DNA of 62,950 bases from Candidatus Bruticola papionis (GCA_002407045.1 DHKB01000047.1:1-62950); one strand, 5' to 3'. Shown: positions 15,505 through 24,545, numbered from the stretch's first letter. Translations and numbers: made by a program. The notes: generated by a model from the sequence alone, not told the origin.

Positions 15505-17247
15505 CTATAGCTCCACTTCTAGCCCGACTTCAAAGAGACGCCGCCAAGGCAACTCTACTTTGAGGCTCGGGCTCAATTTTTTTTCTGGCCAAGCTTGCAC
15601 AAGTTGCGCCAAATAGCTCTTCTCTTGCGTTAAAATTTCGCTTTCTAAAGCCAATTGTTGCTCTTTGCCAAGTAGCACAAAAGCGCCGCCTACTTTGGCG
15701 CTTAATTGGGGACGAATAAGCGTCTGATAAAAATAATCATCCAATAAGCGCTCAAGCAAGAAGCGGCGCTGCTCTTTTTCCAAGCGGGCTTGCTCAGCTG
15801 GCGAAGCCTTAAACTTAGGGCAAGCCCGCCGCCAAGAGGCTAAAGCGGCCCAGGCCAAGATGGTGCCTAAAGCGTTGCCCAACGTATTCCAAGCGCTGTA
15901 GCCGGCGATTTTGGCGACAGCGCCAGACTCAATAAGCCAGCTAACCAACTGACGCGAGCCGCCATTAGCATAGGCTAAATCGGCAATATAGACTTGTTTG
16001 CCTGCTTCTAAAGAGGCGGCTACTTTTTGTTGCCAAGCTGACCACAAAGGCTCTGGTAAATCGGCTTTAGCGTCAGCTTGGCTACAAGCTTCTAGCTGGC
16101 TTTGCCAAGGTGCATAGATAAAGATCTGGGGCACAGCTGAGCCTGGGCCGCTTTGACCTTCTGGCAGCAAAACCGCGTTGAGCCACTGGGCCTGGGAAGC
16201 TAACACTTGCGCTAAGTTTTTGCCTTCGTAGCGCCCAACTTGCTCTTCAGCTCCAGCATAAGGCCAAACAATTTCCAGGCTACTGTGACCACACACAGCT
16301 CTAGCTAGTAAAAGCGTAGCCGTTTCGTCTGTGCCTACGCCCACCGAAGCTGAAGAGCAACTATTTAAACGTTCTTGCAAGAACTTAGCTTCCCAAAGGT
16401 TGAGCCCGCTAGTTTTGCTATCATCCAGGCACAGCGCCAAGAAGCCACCGCCGCACGCCTCGGTTTGGGCACGTTTAGTCCAAGCTTCAAGCAAAAGCTC
16501 ATTTATTTCATCTTTGCGGCGGCGGAAGCCTAAATATTGCTGCCAGAAAGCCGGAGCCAGTTCGTAAAGACTGCTCCAGTTTCTGGCCGACAGCACTTGC
16601 GCCTCTGCTGCTCGACGGCGAATATTTAGTTCACGGTAGTTTTTTTCTGTATGCGCTACTTCAGCTGCCGCAACTTGTGAAACTGCTGCTACTACAAGCG
16701 CATCTTCACTATGAACAGCAGTTGTGCACGTAGCCGCACTTTCCTCAGTTTGCTCGGCGGCAGCATAACACTGCTCCAACTCTTGAGCAAATTGCTGGGA
16801 TAATTTAGTTAGGCGCAAAGCACCTTCTACTTCTGCAGCAGTATACTGAGTTGGAGCTACTCGCATAATTACAGAAAAAAGATAAAGCGAACAACCTGTC
16901 AATTCAACAAGCAAACGCTGCAGCAGAGGCGCAACCATGTACGGCGGCCTTGGCCTACGTGAAGCCACTAGGCCGCCGTAAAACAAAGCATCGGCTGAGA
17001 CCAACAAGCTAGGCGCTTCCTCGGCGCCGTTTTGTTTGGCACTAAAGCTTGAAGTGGAAGCCGCTTTGAGCCAGGCGAGCAACTTTGGGCCTTCTGGATT
17101 GGCCCTTTCCGGTTGGCGCTTGTCTTCTCCACCCCACAGAGCCCTTGGCGGCAGCAACAAATCTACCTGGGCAATTTGAGCTAGGCGCTGCGGAAATTGC
17201 CAGCAACAAGGGCGATCATCTAAAGGGAGAAAGACAACGTTGCGCAT
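15505..17247 (-). CDS. DUF4127 family protein
   Basis: A 580-residue cytoplasmic protein. The start MRNVVFLPLDDRPCCWQFPQ and the LPPRALWGG stretch are the signature of DUF4127, a family found mostly in Firmicutes. Internal conserved segments include LVSADALFYGGLVASRRP, LCLDDSKTSG, GTDETATLLLARAV and YIADLAYANGGSRQLVSWL. The middle (about residues 160-200) is Ala/Glu/Thr-rich and variable. No signal peptide. It is the last gene of a cassette: zinc ribbon, TIM barrel, then this gene, with gaps of 12 bases. The biochemical function is not established as far as I know. Conserved Asp clusters suggest metal binding; that is inference. Confidence 0.82.
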   Translation of the reverse strand: MRNVVFLPLDDRPCCWQFPQRLAQIAQVDLLLPPRALWGGEDKRQPERANPEGPKLLAWLKAASTSSFSAKQNGAEEAPSLLVSADALFYGGLVASRRPRPPYMVAPLLQRLLVELTGCSLYLFSVIMRVAPTQYTAAEVEGALRLTKLSQQFAQELEQCYAAAEQTEESAATCTTAVHSEDALVVAAVSQVAAAEVAHTEKNYRELNIRRRAAEAQVLSARNWSSLYELAPAFWQQYLGFRRRKDEINELLLEAWTKRAQTEACGGGFLALCLDDSKTSGLNLWEAKFLQERLNSCSSASVGVGTDETATLLLARAVCGHSSLEIVWPYAGAEEQVGRYEGKNLAQVLASQAQWLNAVLLPEGQSGPGSAVPQIFIYAPWQSQLEACSQADAKADLPEPLWSAWQQKVAASLEAGKQVYIADLAYANGGSRQLVSWLIESGAVAKIAGYSAWNTLGNALGTILAWAALASWRRACPKFKASPAEQARLEKEQRRFLLERLLDDYFYQTLIRPQLSAKVGGAFVLLGKEQQLALESEILTQEKSYLAQLVQAWPEKKLSPSLKVELPWRRLFEVGLEVEL

Positions 17248-17259
17248 GTTCTTCTATTT

Positions 17260-17955
17260 TTAACGATAAATTTCGTCGATAGCTTTGCGGAAGGCAGCCA
17301 CACGCTCGCCTAAGTAGGCGGTGCCTAATCCTGTCACCACAGCGCCGATAGCTAAACCAGAGACGCCAACTTCTTGCAAATACTGCACTTCGTCAGGGCG
17401 AATCTTTTTCTGAGTAGGCACAATTACAGGAACACCGGCGCTGCGCACTAAGCGCTTATATTGACAAAGGTCGGCCGCCGTAAGTCTGGTGCGATAAAGA
17501 TCACGAGGAATAATGGAAGATTCGATAACGTCTACACCCAAACTGACTAAATCTTGCACAAATTCAGGAGTCCAATCGGGGCCGACAGCCGACATATGAG
17601 CCAATTCTCTCCACTTTAAGTATTCCGGAGGAATGTGGTTGGCGAATAAATCCCAGAAATCGAAACCGAATTGGCGAATTTCTGACAAATCTTGAGCGTC
17701 AGGCACTACTTCAGCGCCGGTAACGATGCCCAAAGGAATATGTGGGCGTACAACTTCAGCCACTTTGGCGATTTTTTCTTTTTCGGCTTCCCAAGAGCCG
17801 AAGTCGGTGCCACTAGCAAAGTGGGCGCAATTTAAGTGGACTTTTACAGCGTCGGCGCCGTTTTCCAAGGCGATACGAGCCAAATTAGGATCGTTTTGAG
17901 TGATACTCACTAAAAGGACGAACTTTTTAGAAAAAGCTTTTAATAAACTATGCAT
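17260..17955 (-). CDS. TIM-barrel protein, NanE/ThiE-like, function unknown
   Basis: A 231-residue soluble protein predicted to be a (beta/alpha)8 barrel of the phosphate-binding type. The strands can be followed: FVLLVSITQ, ALENGADAVKVHLN, PLGIVTGAEVV, FDFWDLFA, VDVIESSIIP, VPVIVPTQKKI and VSGLAIGAVVTG. The last Gly-rich strand resembles the phosphate-binding loop of NanE, ThiE or TrpC-type barrels. The conserved polar residues K38 and H40 in VKVHLN and E in IESS are candidates for catalysis. Located between the zinc-ribbon and DUF4127 genes in one operon. N-acetylmannosamine-6-phosphate epimerase is possible, but its usual partners are not nearby. Confidence 0.65.
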   Translation of the reverse strand: MHSLLKAFSKKFVLLVSITQNDPNLARIALENGADAVKVHLNCAHFASGTDFGSWEAEKEKIAKVAEVVRPHIPLGIVTGAEVVPDAQDLSEIRQFGFDFWDLFANHIPPEYLKWRELAHMSAVGPDWTPEFVQDLVSLGVDVIESSIIPRDLYRTRLTAADLCQYKRLVRSAGVPVIVPTQKKIRPDEVQYLQEVGVSGLAIGAVVTGLGTAYLGERVAAFRKAIDEIYR

Positions 17956-17967
17956 AAGCTATACTTC

Positions 17968-18177
17968 CTAACAGGTAATATCAAGATTGCGCCCCACATA
18001 TTTACTGCGCAAATAACGTTCTACTAGATCGGAAGGCAACTTTACCGGCCCACCGCAATGAGGGCATTTAACGGTTTCGCCTTCTAAAGCCCTTTCCAAA
18101 TCTGTATCTTCAAGCAGAGCCCGACAATGTGGGCAAGCGATCTTTTGGGCTGTCTGAATGCGGCCTAACTCTTGCAT
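17968..18177 (-). CDS. Small zinc-ribbon protein
   Basis: A 69-residue protein with two CxxC knuckles, IACPHCRALL and VKCPHCGGPVKL, separated by 23 residues. This is the pattern of a zinc ribbon. The N-terminus (MQELGRIQTAQK) and C-terminus (YLRSKYVGRNLDITC) are short and carry no other domain. It has an ATG with GGGAG upstream and is the first gene of the cassette with the TIM-barrel and DUF4127 genes. It may be a protein- or nucleic-acid-binding adaptor; specific role unknown. Confidence 0.75.
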   Translation of the reverse strand: MQELGRIQTAQKIACPHCRALLEDTDLERALEGETVKCPHCGGPVKLPSDLVERYLRSKYVGRNLDITC

Positions 18178-18379
18178 AAGCGTAGGCTCCCTTTCAGCTG
18201 CCGCAATATTTTATCTTTTAAGTGGCAGCCCCGAGCCTTTCGCGCTCGACACTTAAACTCCCCGCCTGAGAATTTGGAGCAACCCAATAAGCAAAATCCA
18301 ACTCCCCTTCGCACCTTGTCTTCCACCGATAAGCCCAAAACTGGCAGGGCCAACTTTAGCCTAAAGCGAAGATGGCGGC

Positions 18380-19459
18380 GTGAAACGTTTTTATTACCCT
18401 ATTTTTGCTGCTATTTGTGCCGGTTTAGTCTTTGGCGCTTCCTGCACTTCCGCTTTGCAGGCGGCTCCTGCAACTGACAAAGCTGCCACAGCTACTCAAG
18501 CGAAAGCTCCGGCTATAAAACACCTTATTCCGACCCGCTCACATGCTTTAAGCATTACTGAGCAACCCTCCCACTGGTTTTACCCTACTCATGAAAGTAA
18601 AGCTATGGTCAATCCTTATTTAACTCCGGCTCGAGTTTTGAAACACCCCCAGCCGGAACAAGAAGGCCAAGTGGTACTTTGGGAAGGACGCATTCTCAAA
18701 CAATCTACTTATCAAGGGAAAAGTCAGCTCCTTTTAGGCACTCCGGCAGGCAATATCGCTGTAAGTTATTTACGCCCAGCTCGCAATTTAGAATTTGATC
18801 GTACTGGCTACCGCGTAGCCATAAAAGGTTACTTGCACTTTAAAGATGGCAAATTTAAAGCTCTTTCCGGTTTAAGCTGCATCCTTTTAGAGCCGCCTTT
18901 AGAGTTTAGCTACCAACGCTGGCTTAATGGCCGCCAACATTCTTGGCAAAACTTTATTGCTTGGCGCATCCTTTTCCACAATCCCGATATGGATTACCAG
19001 CAAGTGAAAGCTATTGCTAATACTTTTGTGCAAAAATGCGTCCAGCGCCATATCGATCCCAGTTTGTTAGCTGGTTTAATCCAAATTGAATCGGCTTGGG
19101 ATAGCGACGCTGTTTCGGTTTCTGGGGCTCAAGGTTTAGGCCAGCTTATGCCTAAAACGGCAGCCGGATTAAAAGTAGAAAATGCGCTCGATCCCTTACA
19201 AAATTTAGAAGGCTGCAGCAAAATGGTAGATAATTTGTTGAATGCCTGGAAAGACGGTTCCAATCCTTACGCTTCAGTGCTAGCCTCTTATAATGCTGGT
19301 CCTACCGTTGTAAAAAAGCTTAAAGGTGAAGTGCCTCCCTACGCCGAGACGACCAATTATGTTTACTTTATAGGCTATGTCCGCGACGATATGATTAATA
19401 TTATCGGCAAAACGCCTATGCTGCTCCCTTCCTTTGGTGGTCGCCCCGTCGTTTTATAA
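18380..19459 (+). CDS. Secreted lytic transglycosylase (SLT domain)
   Basis: A peptidoglycan-cleaving muramidase-like enzyme acting outside the inner membrane. 359 residues with a signal peptide (FAAICAGLVFGASCTSALQA) ending near residue 29. Residues 95-165 form a beta-rich domain (VVLWEGRILKQSTYQGKSQL) like the OB-type modules seen in Slt proteins. The catalytic SLT domain starts near 215: LAGLIQIESAWDS with the catalytic Glu near 237, then SGAQGLGQLMPKTA and ASVLASYNAGP. The start is GTG; a nearby ATG gives only four codons. Transcribed alone, with a strong terminator after it. Substrate specificity within the family cannot be read from sequence. Confidence 0.9.
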   Translation: MKRFYYPIFAAICAGLVFGASCTSALQAAPATDKAATATQAKAPAIKHLIPTRSHALSITEQPSHWFYPTHESKAMVNPYLTPARVLKHPQPEQEGQVVLWEGRILKQSTYQGKSQLLLGTPAGNIAVSYLRPARNLEFDRTGYRVAIKGYLHFKDGKFKALSGLSCILLEPPLEFSYQRWLNGRQHSWQNFIAWRILFHNPDMDYQQVKAIANTFVQKCVQRHIDPSLLAGLIQIESAWDSDAVSVSGAQGLGQLMPKTAAGLKVENALDPLQNLEGCSKMVDNLLNAWKDGSNPYASVLASYNAGPTVVKKLKGEVPPYAETTNYVYFIGYVRDDMINIIGKTPMLLPSFGGRPVVL

Positions 19460-19480
19460 AAGCAAAAACAAAATCTGTAA

Positions 19481-19528
19481 AAAAAATGAGCCTGTCTCTT
19501 CTATAATGAAGGCAGGCTCAATTTTTTT
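19481..19528 (+). terminator. Terminator of the transglycosylase gene
   Basis: GAGCCTG (19488-19494) pairs with CAGGCTC (19513-19519), extended by the flanking A-run and T-run (ATTTTTTT). Confidence 0.85.
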
Positions 19529-19575
19529 GTCTAGCAACACTCGAAAAGGCACTATCTTATAGCACGAAATAATCA

Positions 19576-19637
19576 ACAAAAAAAGCTCCTCCATTTCTAA
19601 CTTATGCTTTCATAAGCAACCAATGAAGGAGCTTTTA
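19576..19637 (-). terminator. Terminator of secD-secF
   Basis: On the minus strand TAAAAGCTCCTTCATT pairs with AATGGAGGAGCTTTTTTT near the other end, with one mismatch, and a T-run follows. It lies 28 bases past the secF stop. Confidence 0.8.
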
Positions 19638-19664
19638 TATGAGCTTTAGCTTAGAAGCTAAAAC

Positions 19665-20945
19665 TTATTTTCTTCTCATGCCTTTGACGCGGCGACGCGG
19701 ACGGGCCGGAGCGTAAGCTACAGGAGCAGCAGACGCGGACGGAGCAGAGGTACTCGGAGCGCTATCGGAAGCAGCAGCTTCGGAAGAAGCGGGAGCGGAC
19801 GGAGCGGCAGGACGAGGACGAGCCACGGGACGGCGACCAGAACTCTTAGTGTTGGTGCTGCCTTGTTTAGCATTTTCTTCAGCTTCTCTGCGCAACTCAT
19901 CTTCACGAGCCAAGTCGCGCTTATTGGCATAGGCGTTGCAATCGACAAGCAAAGGAGCGGAAAGGAAGATGGAAGAGTAAGCACCGGTAATAACACCGAC
20001 CAACAAAGCGTAAGCAAAGCCTTTTAAGCTTTCGCCGCCCATGAAGTACAAGCAAATACAGACAATGATCGTGGTCAACGAAGTGTTGATCGAACGAGTC
20101 ATAGTTTCGCAAACAGAGCGGTTGGTAATAACTTCAAAGGTATCCTGAACGTCGTTGTGCTGATGCTCACGAATACGGTCGAATACTACCACTGTATCCA
20201 TCAAGGAGTAGCTGGTAATAGTCAGCAAAGCAGCTACAAAGCTAGAGTCGACGGGCAAGTCGGCCCAAGCGTAGAAGCCGATCATGATGATAGCATCATG
20301 CAATACAGCGATTACAGCCGAAGCACCGAAGCGCAACTGATTACCAAAGCGGAAAGTGATATAAATGAGCTGTAAAATACAGGCAATTAAGAGAGCCTTA
20401 AGAGCACCGGTTTTAAGCTCGGAAGAAATGGTCGGGCCGATAGTAGTTTCGGAAATATTGGCTAAGGGGCCAACATTGAGACCTTTTTCCAATTCGGCGC
20501 GAACTTCAATAGCCTGCGCGGAAGTGAGGCCGACTTCTTTAGTGCTTTCGTCACTGCGGACACGAACGAGAATCTTTTGGTAAGCTTTTCCGTCACCAGA
20601 AGTAGTTAAGCCATTACCTAACTGAGCAGTAACGTCGAAAGAGGGGTGCTTGGCCTTGACAATATTGACAATGTCACCAGGGGCCTTGTCAATAATTTTA
20701 GGAGCACCCAGCTCTAAGATAGTACCACCGGTAAAGTCCAAACCATAGTTGAGGCCTTTGCCGAAAATACCGACTAAGCAGAAAATTAAAACAACAGTAC
20801 TAGCAATGTAGTAATATTTACGATTTCCAATAATATCGCGGTGGCGGACTCTGAAAGTATGGCCCCAGAGTACTACGCCGACCAAAATAACGAACCATAT
20901 GGCTAAGGAAATCGCATCCGATGTAGTTACGTTTAATGCACCCAC
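19665..20945 (-). CDS. secF: Protein translocase subunit SecF with long basic Pro/Ala tail
   Basis: SecF works with SecD to complete protein export using the proton gradient. 426 residues, about 100 more than usual. Six membrane helices; the periplasmic domain starts after GLNYGLDFTGGTILELG. ITSYSLMDTVVVFDRIREH is the diagnostic SecF motif in the fourth helix region, and SINTSLTTIIVCICLYFMGG follows. From about residue 340 a cytoplasmic tail of Pro, Ala and Ser ends in a basic patch (RPRRRVKGMRRK). The tail could contact the ribosome; that is inference. GTG start, GGAG upstream, 11 bases after the secD stop. Confidence 0.96.
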   Translation of the reverse strand: MGALNVTTSDAISLAIWFVILVGVVLWGHTFRVRHRDIIGNRKYYYIASTVVLIFCLVGIFGKGLNYGLDFTGGTILELGAPKIIDKAPGDIVNIVKAKHPSFDVTAQLGNGLTTSGDGKAYQKILVRVRSDESTKEVGLTSAQAIEVRAELEKGLNVGPLANISETTIGPTISSELKTGALKALLIACILQLIYITFRFGNQLRFGASAVIAVLHDAIIMIGFYAWADLPVDSSFVAALLTITSYSLMDTVVVFDRIREHQHNDVQDTFEVITNRSVCETMTRSINTSLTTIIVCICLYFMGGESLKGFAYALLVGVITGAYSSIFLSAPLLVDCNAYANKRDLAREDELRREAEENAKQGSTNTKSSGRRPVARPRPAAPSAPASSEAAASDSAPSTSAPSASAAPVAYAPARPRRRVKGMRRK

Positions 20946-20956
20946 TGCTCTATCTC

Positions 20957-22234
20957 CTATTCACCATACAATTTTCTGTTGGAATCGATCTTGAGGAAAT
21001 CGGTAGCGAAATGGAGCAACTGGCGAGTTACCCAAATAGCGGTTACCAAACTCAAGGCGGTACCAATCATCAAAGTAACGCCGAAGCCTTTAACACTGGA
21101 AGCACCGAACCAGAAGAGGATCAAAGCGCCCAAGAAAGTGCTGACGTGACCATCGATAATAGATGAAAAAGCGCGTTCGAAACCGGCGTCCAAAGAACTT
21201 CTGACGGACTTACCATTCCAAAGTTCTTCTTTAATACGCTCAAATTGCAAAACGTTGGCGTCTACAGCCATACCGATAGATAATACGACACCGGCGATAC
21301 CGGGCAAGGTGAGTACGAATTCGAGGCCGGGAATAACCATAGAACCGACAACCCAAACAGCGTAAATAACCAAAGCAATAGAGGCGACCAAACCAGGCAA
21401 ACGATAGTAGCCAATCATATAAAGCATTACGATGGCCAAACCGATTAAACCAGCAGTAAGGGAGCTCTTTAAGGATTGCTCACCCAATGTGGGGCTGACA
21501 GTATAGGCTTCCAAAATTTGAACGTCTACAGTCAGAGCACCAGAGTTCAAAATATTGCAAAGCTCGTTGGCTTCTTCCAAAGTGAAGTGACCGGTAATTT
21601 GACCACTTCCTCCAGTAATGGCATTTTGTACCACAGGCTCGCTGTGCATAACACCATCAAAGAAAATGCCTAAAGGCTTGCCTTTCATACGGCTGGTAAT
21701 ATCGCCAAAGAGGCGGCTACCTTCTTTATTGAGCTGGAACTCTACGCACCAGGCATCTTCGCCTACGCCGGAGCGGCCGACGCTAGCTTTAGTCAAATAA
21801 CGACCATCCATCACAGTTCTGTATTGAGCAGACTGAGTAGTAGGATCGAAGACCTTTTCTTTAAATTCCAAGCGTCCGGCCTTTTTGACCATATTCTTGG
21901 CTTTTTCTAAGTCGGTCATTTCAGGAATTTCGATGATAATACGATCTTTGCCAGCGGCGGCAATTAAAATTTCTGAAGTACCGATGGCGTTCAAGCGCTT
22001 TGTGAAAACTTGAATGCTGCGATTTAAGGTTTCCTGGTCGATCTTTTGAACTTGATGAGTAACGGGATCCTCAACCTCTTTGAGTTGCAAAGCAATATGT
22101 GTACCGCTTCGGAGATCGAGACCTAATTTGAGCTTCAAGCGGTTTTCTTCCGAAGTACCGAAGAAGCCGTATAGGATTGCTGCCGTAATCAAAAAGATAA
22201 TGACCAGGTTAATGAGAACTTTTGTCTGGTTCAC
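20957..22234 (-). CDS. secD: Protein translocase subunit SecD
   Basis: SecD pulls exported proteins across the inner membrane together with SecF. 425 residues, the compact form typical outside Proteobacteria. One N-terminal helix is followed by LKLGLDLRSGTHIALQL, where Ser replaces the second Gly of the usual GLDLRGG motif. The P1 head and base follow, then SPTLGEQSLKSSLTAGLIGL starting the five-helix bundle and GIGMAVDANVLQFERIKEE-type motif (here VLSIGMAVDANVLQFERIKE). GTG start with AGAGG upstream. First gene of secD-secF; yajC is not adjacent. Confidence 0.97.
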   Translation of the reverse strand: MNQTKVLINLVIIFLITAAILYGFFGTSEENRLKLKLGLDLRSGTHIALQLKEVEDPVTHQVQKIDQETLNRSIQVFTKRLNAIGTSEILIAAAGKDRIIIEIPEMTDLEKAKNMVKKAGRLEFKEKVFDPTTQSAQYRTVMDGRYLTKASVGRSGVGEDAWCVEFQLNKEGSRLFGDITSRMKGKPLGIFFDGVMHSEPVVQNAITGGSGQITGHFTLEEANELCNILNSGALTVDVQILEAYTVSPTLGEQSLKSSLTAGLIGLAIVMLYMIGYYRLPGLVASIALVIYAVWVVGSMVIPGLEFVLTLPGIAGVVLSIGMAVDANVLQFERIKEELWNGKSVRSSLDAGFERAFSSIIDGHVSTFLGALILFWFGASSVKGFGVTLMIGTALSLVTAIWVTRQLLHFATDFLKIDSNRKLYGE

Positions 22235-22361
22235 GATATCATTCCTCTTACCATTGCGACATTTGCCTCGGCTTTTAATAAAGATCCAATTTCATGCAGA
22301 TCTCAATATTTAAAAGGCTCCAGGCCTGGTTAAACTCTCTGCTATCATTCCCCCGGATATA

Positions 22362-22400
22362 CAAAAAAAAGCCCTTCATAGTTCTAATACAGAAGGCGTT
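22362..22400 (-). terminator. Intrinsic terminator in the secD leader region
   Basis: On the minus strand GCCTTC (22399-22394) pairs with GAAGGGC (22375-22369, one bulge), then eight T follow. It lies 130 bases upstream of secD in the sense direction, with no minus-strand gene before it. It may be an attenuator or the end of a short leader transcript. The remaining part of 22235-22455 shows nothing else. Confidence 0.5.
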
Positions 22401-22419
22401 TTCCTCCTCTTTCCCTTTA

Positions 22420-22428
22420 TGTTATAAT
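22420..22428 (+). promoter_or_regulatory. Extended -10 promoter of the TPR gene
   Basis: TGTTATAAT at 22420-22428 is a perfect extended -10 (TG-n-TATAAT). No good -35 is needed; TTTCCT lies 17 bases upstream. Transcription would start near 22435. Confidence 0.65.
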
Positions 22429-22473
22429 CTTTGGAGCTGAAGAATAACTGAGCTTTTGAACCGGCATAAAAGT

Positions 22474-23793
22474 ATGATTGAAAACATTTTACGCAATTTA
22501 ATTGCCAACTTAGGAAATAAGTATATTTTACGCGGCATTATTAAAAGTCTGGATGTCGCCTCCTTAAAAGATTGTCTGGAAGATATACTTTGTCATATCG
22601 ATATTCATATTGCCGAGCATTGCTTTAAAGAAGCCGATATTTTGTTACGCCTAGGCAAGCGTTTAGCTTATGCTTTGCGTCAACGCGATAAAGTAAACAA
22701 TCATTTTGACAAATATGCCGAAAGTTTTATGCGCAAGCGCTGCCATTGGCTAGAAGCCCAAGGCTTATTCTTGCATAGTGCCAAACACTGGGGAGCAGCT
22801 TGCCGCAAATATCAAAATTTGCCTAAGAAAAAACGCGACGATTCCGTTTTGGCTGCTTTATGTTTAGATGCCGCTTTAGCTTACGCTGGAGCTGGCAAAA
22901 CTTCGCAAGCTTTGCGTCTTACTCGCAAAGCCAACAAATTATTTGACAATCAAAACGATCAGTCCAACGCCTTGGCCGCCAGATTTAACGAGGCCTCACT
23001 TCTTTATGACGAAGGCCAATATTCAGAATCGGATTTAACTTGCGTTTCGATTATGTTTTCGCTGGCCACTCCCGAAATTGAAGATAGTCGTAAGATAGCT
23101 TTTAGTGATCCTACGCTAGCAGCCAAAACACTTTTACAAATGGCCAACAATAGTGAATTTTCTGGCGATGCGGAAGATTCTTCCCGACTTTACGGCCAAG
23201 CTCTCAAAATGTATTACCATACAGCCGATTATAAAAAACAAGCGGAAATTACCTACCGTATAGGTTGGTTGCTCAAAAAAAGTGACCGCTTCGAAACGGC
23301 TTTGCAATATTTGAAAGCCTCTTTCATTATCAGGATGCTAACCGAGCGCAAAAAAGCTTTATTGCGTCAAGCTTACTTGAAAGCTAGAGCTTTTTGGGGT
23401 TTAGGCATGACGCAGCGGGCCCAACGAGGTTTTGTAATTGCTTTATTTTTGGCCGAACAACTTAGCGACAGTGCTTACCTTACCCTAACCCGCTATGGTT
23501 TTTATAAAGCTGGCTATGGCTTAGGGCTAAATTTGCGTAGCGCTATGACCGCTACAGCTTTAGAAGCTCATAAGCCATGGACAATGGTAAATATTCCTGG
23601 CGGTTTCCGCCACTATTCCTCTGACGGATACGCCTTGCCAGCTTATCCCAATCGAAAAAACGATGGTATTAGTTTTAAAGACAAGCGCAGTTTGCTCAAT
23701 CTTATTAACGATTTGACTTTCTGTGCCGGAGCGGCCGACTCTGCGGAAGTTCCCTACTATAGAGCTCAACAGCGAGCTTTCAGAACTTATTGA
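22474..23793 (+). CDS. Cytoplasmic TPR-repeat protein
   Basis: A 439-residue helical protein without signal peptide or membrane segment. Helix pairs with TPR-like spacing are visible: AALCLDAALAYAGAGKTSQALRL, AARFNEASLLYDEGQYSESD, AEDSSRLYGQALKMYYHTADYKKQ, AEITYRIGWLLKKSDRFETA and LKARAFWGLGMTQRAQRGFV. TPR arrays bind protein partners. I chose ATG 22474 (MIENILRNLI); a TTG at 22456 is possible and neither has a clear ribosome site. The C-terminal 90 residues are not helical repeats. The downstream secreted NPCBM-like gene starts 17 bases later and is probably co-transcribed. Family not recognised. Confidence 0.7.
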   Translation: MIENILRNLIANLGNKYILRGIIKSLDVASLKDCLEDILCHIDIHIAEHCFKEADILLRLGKRLAYALRQRDKVNNHFDKYAESFMRKRCHWLEAQGLFLHSAKHWGAACRKYQNLPKKKRDDSVLAALCLDAALAYAGAGKTSQALRLTRKANKLFDNQNDQSNALAARFNEASLLYDEGQYSESDLTCVSIMFSLATPEIEDSRKIAFSDPTLAAKTLLQMANNSEFSGDAEDSSRLYGQALKMYYHTADYKKQAEITYRIGWLLKKSDRFETALQYLKASFIIRMLTERKKALLRQAYLKARAFWGLGMTQRAQRGFVIALFLAEQLSDSAYLTLTRYGFYKAGYGLGLNLRSAMTATALEAHKPWTMVNIPGGFRHYSSDGYALPAYPNRKNDGISFKDKRSLLNLINDLTFCAGAADSAEVPYYRAQQRAFRTY

Positions 23794-23810
23794 AATTTTA
23801 AGGAGCTACT

Positions 23811-24515
23811 GTGAATAAAAAATTGCGTTTAGGCGCGGTATGCGCTTTTACTTGCCTTATGTTGTGCGCTTGGGCTGAACCTGTTCTATCAGATCCAGCA
23901 GCTATGCCCTTACTGAGCATAAGGCAAAAATATTTTGCCAATTGCATGCGTAATATAGAACACACAACTATGGGTAGTAATGGCAGTACTTCCGTGGAAA
24001 GTTACATTACCGGCCTTGGCGGTGCCGACGCCGCGATTATGCAATTTGAAGTTGATGGCAAATTTGACATGTTCGAATCGTGGGTAGGTTTTAGTTCCCA
24101 TGCACCGGACAGCCGAATATGCACTTTTGAGCTTTGGGCAGATAACGTATTAATAACTAAAGTTGGCCCCCTTCGCGCTGGCGATCAGCCTGATATTCTT
24201 AAAGCTAATATCAAAGGGGCCAAAATGATCAACTTGCGCATGATTCCCGGCAAGTACAATGGCACCGCTAGCGCTATGTGGGGCGATCCCAAACTGTTAG
24301 TGGGCACAGAAGGAACTTCAGCAGCAGAGTCTTTAGTTGTACATGTAAATGGAGAACTTTTCCAAGCTACTCCCAGTAAAACTGATAAAGGTGAACGCAT
24401 CAATATTCCCTTCCCCATCAAACCTGGTTTACAAGAATACACAGTTATCACCAACTACAACAAAAAAGACGGCCGAGTAGATATTCAGTACAACCCTGCT
24501 AAAGCAGTTGAATAA
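23811..24515 (+). CDS. Secreted protein with NPCBM-like carbohydrate-binding domain
   Basis: A 234-residue exported protein. The signal peptide (GAVCAFTCLMLCAWAEPVLS) ends near residue 27. Residues 50-165 look like an NPCBM module: FDMFESWVGFSSHAPDSRIC followed by TFELWADNVLITKVGPLRAGD, then AKMINLRMIPGKYNGTASAMWGDPKLL, where the family has a final DWADP-like strand. The last 60 residues form a separate beta-rich stretch. GTG start with AAGGAG well placed. No catalytic domain is attached, so a carbohydrate- or wall-binding role is inferred only from fold. Terminator follows. Confidence 0.65.
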   Translation: MNKKLRLGAVCAFTCLMLCAWAEPVLSDPAAMPLLSIRQKYFANCMRNIEHTTMGSNGSTSVESYITGLGGADAAIMQFEVDGKFDMFESWVGFSSHAPDSRICTFELWADNVLITKVGPLRAGDQPDILKANIKGAKMINLRMIPGKYNGTASAMWGDPKLLVGTEGTSAAESLVVHVNGELFQATPSKTDKGERINIPFPIKPGLQEYTVITNYNKKDGRVDIQYNPAKAVE

Positions 24516-24545
24516 TCTTCTTGTACACATAATCTCAACTACCAT

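Noticed and set aside
18178..18379. Frames in the gap between the zinc-ribbon and transglycosylase genes
   Set aside because: They lack ribosome sites and similarity. The gap is a divergent promoter region.
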